Assembly (NCBI RefSeq): GCF_000473205.1
Contig: NZ_KI421507.1
Location: 2,896,957-2,960,956 of the forward strand
Source: Pseudophaeobacter arcticus DSM 23566
GTDB taxonomy: Bacteria; Pseudomonadota; Alphaproteobacteria; Rhodobacterales; Rhodobacteraceae
DNA length: 64,000 nucleotides
Direction of reading: 5' to 3'
The notes below the pieces were generated by a model. It saw only the letters and a list, made by a program, of their open reading frames with translations, was not told the origin of the DNA and made no database searches. The first letter of the stretch is position 1. The number at the start of each line of letters is the position of its first letter. Positions 62,500 to 64,000 of this stretch are shown here, one piece after another. Both the position numbers and the translations under genes were made by a program.

Positions 62500-63252
62500 A
62501 TGGTTTATCGCACAAACAACGGGTCATCCTTGCCATTCAACAAACTCGGCGAAAATTCAGTGTCCAAGCTCGACGAAAACCTACTCCGGAAACTACCGCC
62601 CTTTTCGCAGATTTCCTCATCAGAAATCAGCGAGATACTGGCCCTTTCGACCAAGAAGACCTGGAACGAAGGCGACACCATATTTTATCAGGGTGCAGAG
62701 GCTGAGAGCTTTTATTTGTTGCTGGATGGTTCAATCCGCGTGGTGCGCCTGACACCGGGGGGCGACCAAATTGTGCCGTTGCACATTCCCGCTGGCCAGC
62801 TTTTTGGTATTGCGCCTGCATTGGGCCATCAGACCTATCCTGCTGACGCCGTTGCGGTCGTTGATTGCCTCACGCTGTGTTGGCCTTCGCGACATTGGGC
62901 AGAGTTTGTCAAACATTACGATGGTTTTGGATCTGAAACCTGGCGTACGATTGGTGCCCGGATGACGGAGCTACACGAACGTATTGATGAAGTGTCTACC
63001 CGAGCCGTGGAACAAAGGGTTGCAGCCGTTATTTTGCGACTGGTCAGGCAATATGGTCGAACCGTCGAGGACGGGATCGAAATCACCTTTCCCATCACCC
63101 GTGCCACGATCTCCGAGATGACAGGCACCACGCTTCACACTGTCAGCCGGATGCTGTCTGCCTGGGAGAAAAAGGGCATCGTCGCCAGCAAACGCAAACA
63201 TATCACGGTGACCGATCCCCACCGGATGGTTTTGATCGCGGATGCGGATTGA
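62500..63252 (+). CDS. NnrR/DNR-type Crp/Fnr regulator
   Basis: About 250 residues. A cyclic-nucleotide-binding-like N-domain (WNEGDTIFYQGAEAESFYLLLDGSIRV) precedes a winged helix (PITRATISEMTGTTLHTVSRMLSAWEKKGIV). No N-terminal Cys cluster is present, so it is not an oxygen-sensing FNR and fits an NO-responsive NnrR/DNR. A GTG at 62560 (VSKLDENLLRKLPPF) may be the true start; then a TTG-N8-CAA half-matching site (62530-62543) would lie upstream. It is the likely activator of nos and nnrS through boxes such as the one at 51955. Confidence 0.85.
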   Translation: MVYRTNNGSSLPFNKLGENSVSKLDENLLRKLPPFSQISSSEISEILALSTKKTWNEGDTIFYQGAEAESFYLLLDGSIRVVRLTPGGDQIVPLHIPAGQLFGIAPALGHQTYPADAVAVVDCLTLCWPSRHWAEFVKHYDGFGSETWRTIGARMTELHERIDEVSTRAVEQRVAAVILRLVRQYGRTVEDGIEITFPITRATISEMTGTTLHTVSRMLSAWEKKGIVASKRKHITVTDPHRMVLIADAD

Positions 63253-63472
63253 GCTCAGGGGCGGACCCGGCAGCCACCTGGCGCAGCTTGGCGCCAAAAG
63301 CGTCAAGATCAAAGTCGTAGGCCGCGCAGGCATCCGCAATCGTGTGAAAGGCTACAATCGGGCAGCCAACACAGCGCATCTTGTAGTTAAAAAACACAGT
63401 TGCTGTGTCCGGCCAGTAGCGGAACATGTCTTCGAGAGTTAAATCCGGGTTATTGATATCCCGCTCACACAC
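63203..63472 (-). CDS. DUF1858-domain small protein
   Basis: An 89-residue protein of the DUF1858 family, often encoded near denitrification or hybrid-cluster genes. Visible patterns are NPDLTLEDMFRYWPDTATVFFNYKMRCVGC and AACAAYDFDLDAFG, with the Cys pair in CVGC. The start is a GTG at 63472. It is convergent with the NnrR-type gene, and their 3' ends overlap by about 50 bases. Confidence 0.85.
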   Translation of the reverse strand: MCERDINNPDLTLEDMFRYWPDTATVFFNYKMRCVGCPIVAFHTIADACAAYDFDLDAFGAKLRQVAAGSAPELNPHPRSKPSGGDRSP

Positions 63473-63974
63473 TGCCCTGACCCCATATCATTTCGTCGAG
63501 CATACCAAAATTCTCTGGCAGCCATGTTGCGATATAACAAACTAAGGTGAATTGGCTGCGCCAAAGCCTGCGCAGCATTCCGAAATGGCGCGTCACCGAA
63601 TACGGCCCCAGCTTCTACAAATCGGGCCGTTCCGTAGGCTAGCCCTGCCCTGTCAAAGCAAGCCACATAAGCGCTCGACCTTTTCCCGGTCGGGCGCTTT
63701 TCATTTGGGCCTGGCCCAAGCGGCTAACAGTGCTGACAGCATCGACGGTGGGTTGTGCTGGTTTTATATGTGGGGATTGTATTGGGAGGGAGATTTGCGC
63801 TGTGTTTCGCGCGCAAACTGCTTCCAGAGTGCTTCCACGGGTTTGGAATGCGGGTAGCGAGCTTAGCTGTTGTTTGCTGTGGCGCGTAGCACCGTTGTAG
63901 CACTGCGCATATAGCAGCAACGCGTAAAGCCACCCGTAGGTGGCTGCAAGTATCTGTTATTGATATGTAAATTT
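63473..63974. other. Intergenic stretch, no gene
   Basis: About 500 bp. It contains a strong hairpin at 63669-63699 (aagcgctcgacc/ggtcgggcgctt, one G-U pair, followed by TTTT), which could terminate a short transcript. It also has a weaker acggccc/gggccgt hairpin at 63602-63630. The frames present have no family features. Confidence 0.55.
63928..63945 (-). terminator. Hairpin downstream of the partial tRNA
   Basis: A perfect 7-bp stem agccacc/ggtggct with a 4-nt loop, followed on the minus strand by TTT. It lies about 30 bp past the tRNA 3' end. Confidence 0.6.
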
Positions 63975-64000
63975 TGGTTGCGGGAGTAGGATTTGAACCT
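63975..64000 (-). tRNA. Partial tRNA at the window edge, possibly initiator tRNA-fMet
   Basis: Read on the minus strand, the last 26 bases give the T-stem 5' strand end, the T loop TTCAAAT, the T stem CCTAC, the acceptor 3' strand TCCCGCA and ACCA. The acceptor end with CGCAACCA resembles initiator tRNA-Met, but anticodon and 5' half lie outside the window. Confidence 0.7.

Noticed and set aside
1..64000. CRISPR array, insertion sequence or prophage
   Set aside because: No regularly spaced repeats with unique spacers, no transposase or integrase frame and no structural phage genes are visible; the repeats present are contiguous tandem arrays.

Overview
The window reads as a chromosomal stretch from a roseobacter-type member of the Rhodobacteraceae (Alphaproteobacteria). 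The basis is the high G+C, the phenylacetate cluster carrying both a TetR-type regulator and PaaX, a nos operon in the Paracoccus-type order nosCRZDFYLX with NnrS/NnrR partners, and a high density of ABC uptake systems. No genus is claimed.

Layout. 0-2 kb: a rhomboid-fold protein that has lost its catalytic residues, then trpS, followed by a 15-bp tandem repeat and a strong terminator. 2-8.4 kb: phenylacetate catabolism, with paaG-paaI-paaK-tetR divergent from paaZ, then paaX. 8.4-11.8 kb: an alpha/beta hydrolase, a CAU tRNA, and a GlcNAc kinase/nagA pair. 11.9-16.5 kb: a LysR regulator divergent from a GST, a flavin/ferredoxin fusion oxidoreductase and a DUF1348 protein. 16.5-20.9 kb: an RND pump. 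21.3-27.2 kb: a BMP-type (nucleoside/nucleobase) ABC importer ending in a cytosine-deaminase-like amidohydrolase. 27.4-33.4 kb: a MATE exporter and a convergent branched-chain-amino-acid-type ABC transporter. 34.3-39.6 kb: an NnrU protein, then a GntR-controlled catabolic module (ectoine-hydrolase-like M24 protein, M20 deacetylase, divergent class III aminotransferase) with paired operators.

40.2-50.8 kb looks like an acquired island. It starts at tRNA-Ser(GCU), has a decayed phage-type ORF next to the tRNA, is visibly more A+T-rich, and holds a tightly coupled six-gene operon: B12-binding radical SAM enzyme, fatty-acyl-AMP ligase, a protein made of two fused cytochrome P450 domains, a stand-alone acyl carrier protein, a NodU/TobZ-type carbamoyltransferase, and a thioesterase-like protein whose nucleophile position is Cys. 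There is no PKS or NRPS. I infer a carrier-protein-bound fatty acyl pathway in which the chain is activated, loaded on the ACP, oxidised, carbamoylated and released. This is the best candidate in the window for an undescribed system.

51-63.5 kb: a MerR/carboxymuconolactone-decarboxylase-like pair, then the complete N2O respiration operon nosC-R-Z-D-F-Y-L-X. It is preceded by a terminator and a perfect FNR/NnrR-type palindrome and closed by a 15-bp perfect hairpin. NnrS, an NnrR-type Crp/Fnr regulator and a DUF1858 protein follow. The window ends inside a minus-strand tRNA. Several short tandem repeats (15, 24, about 12/24 and 18 bp), one of them inside paaK, suggest replication slippage as a recurrent local process.
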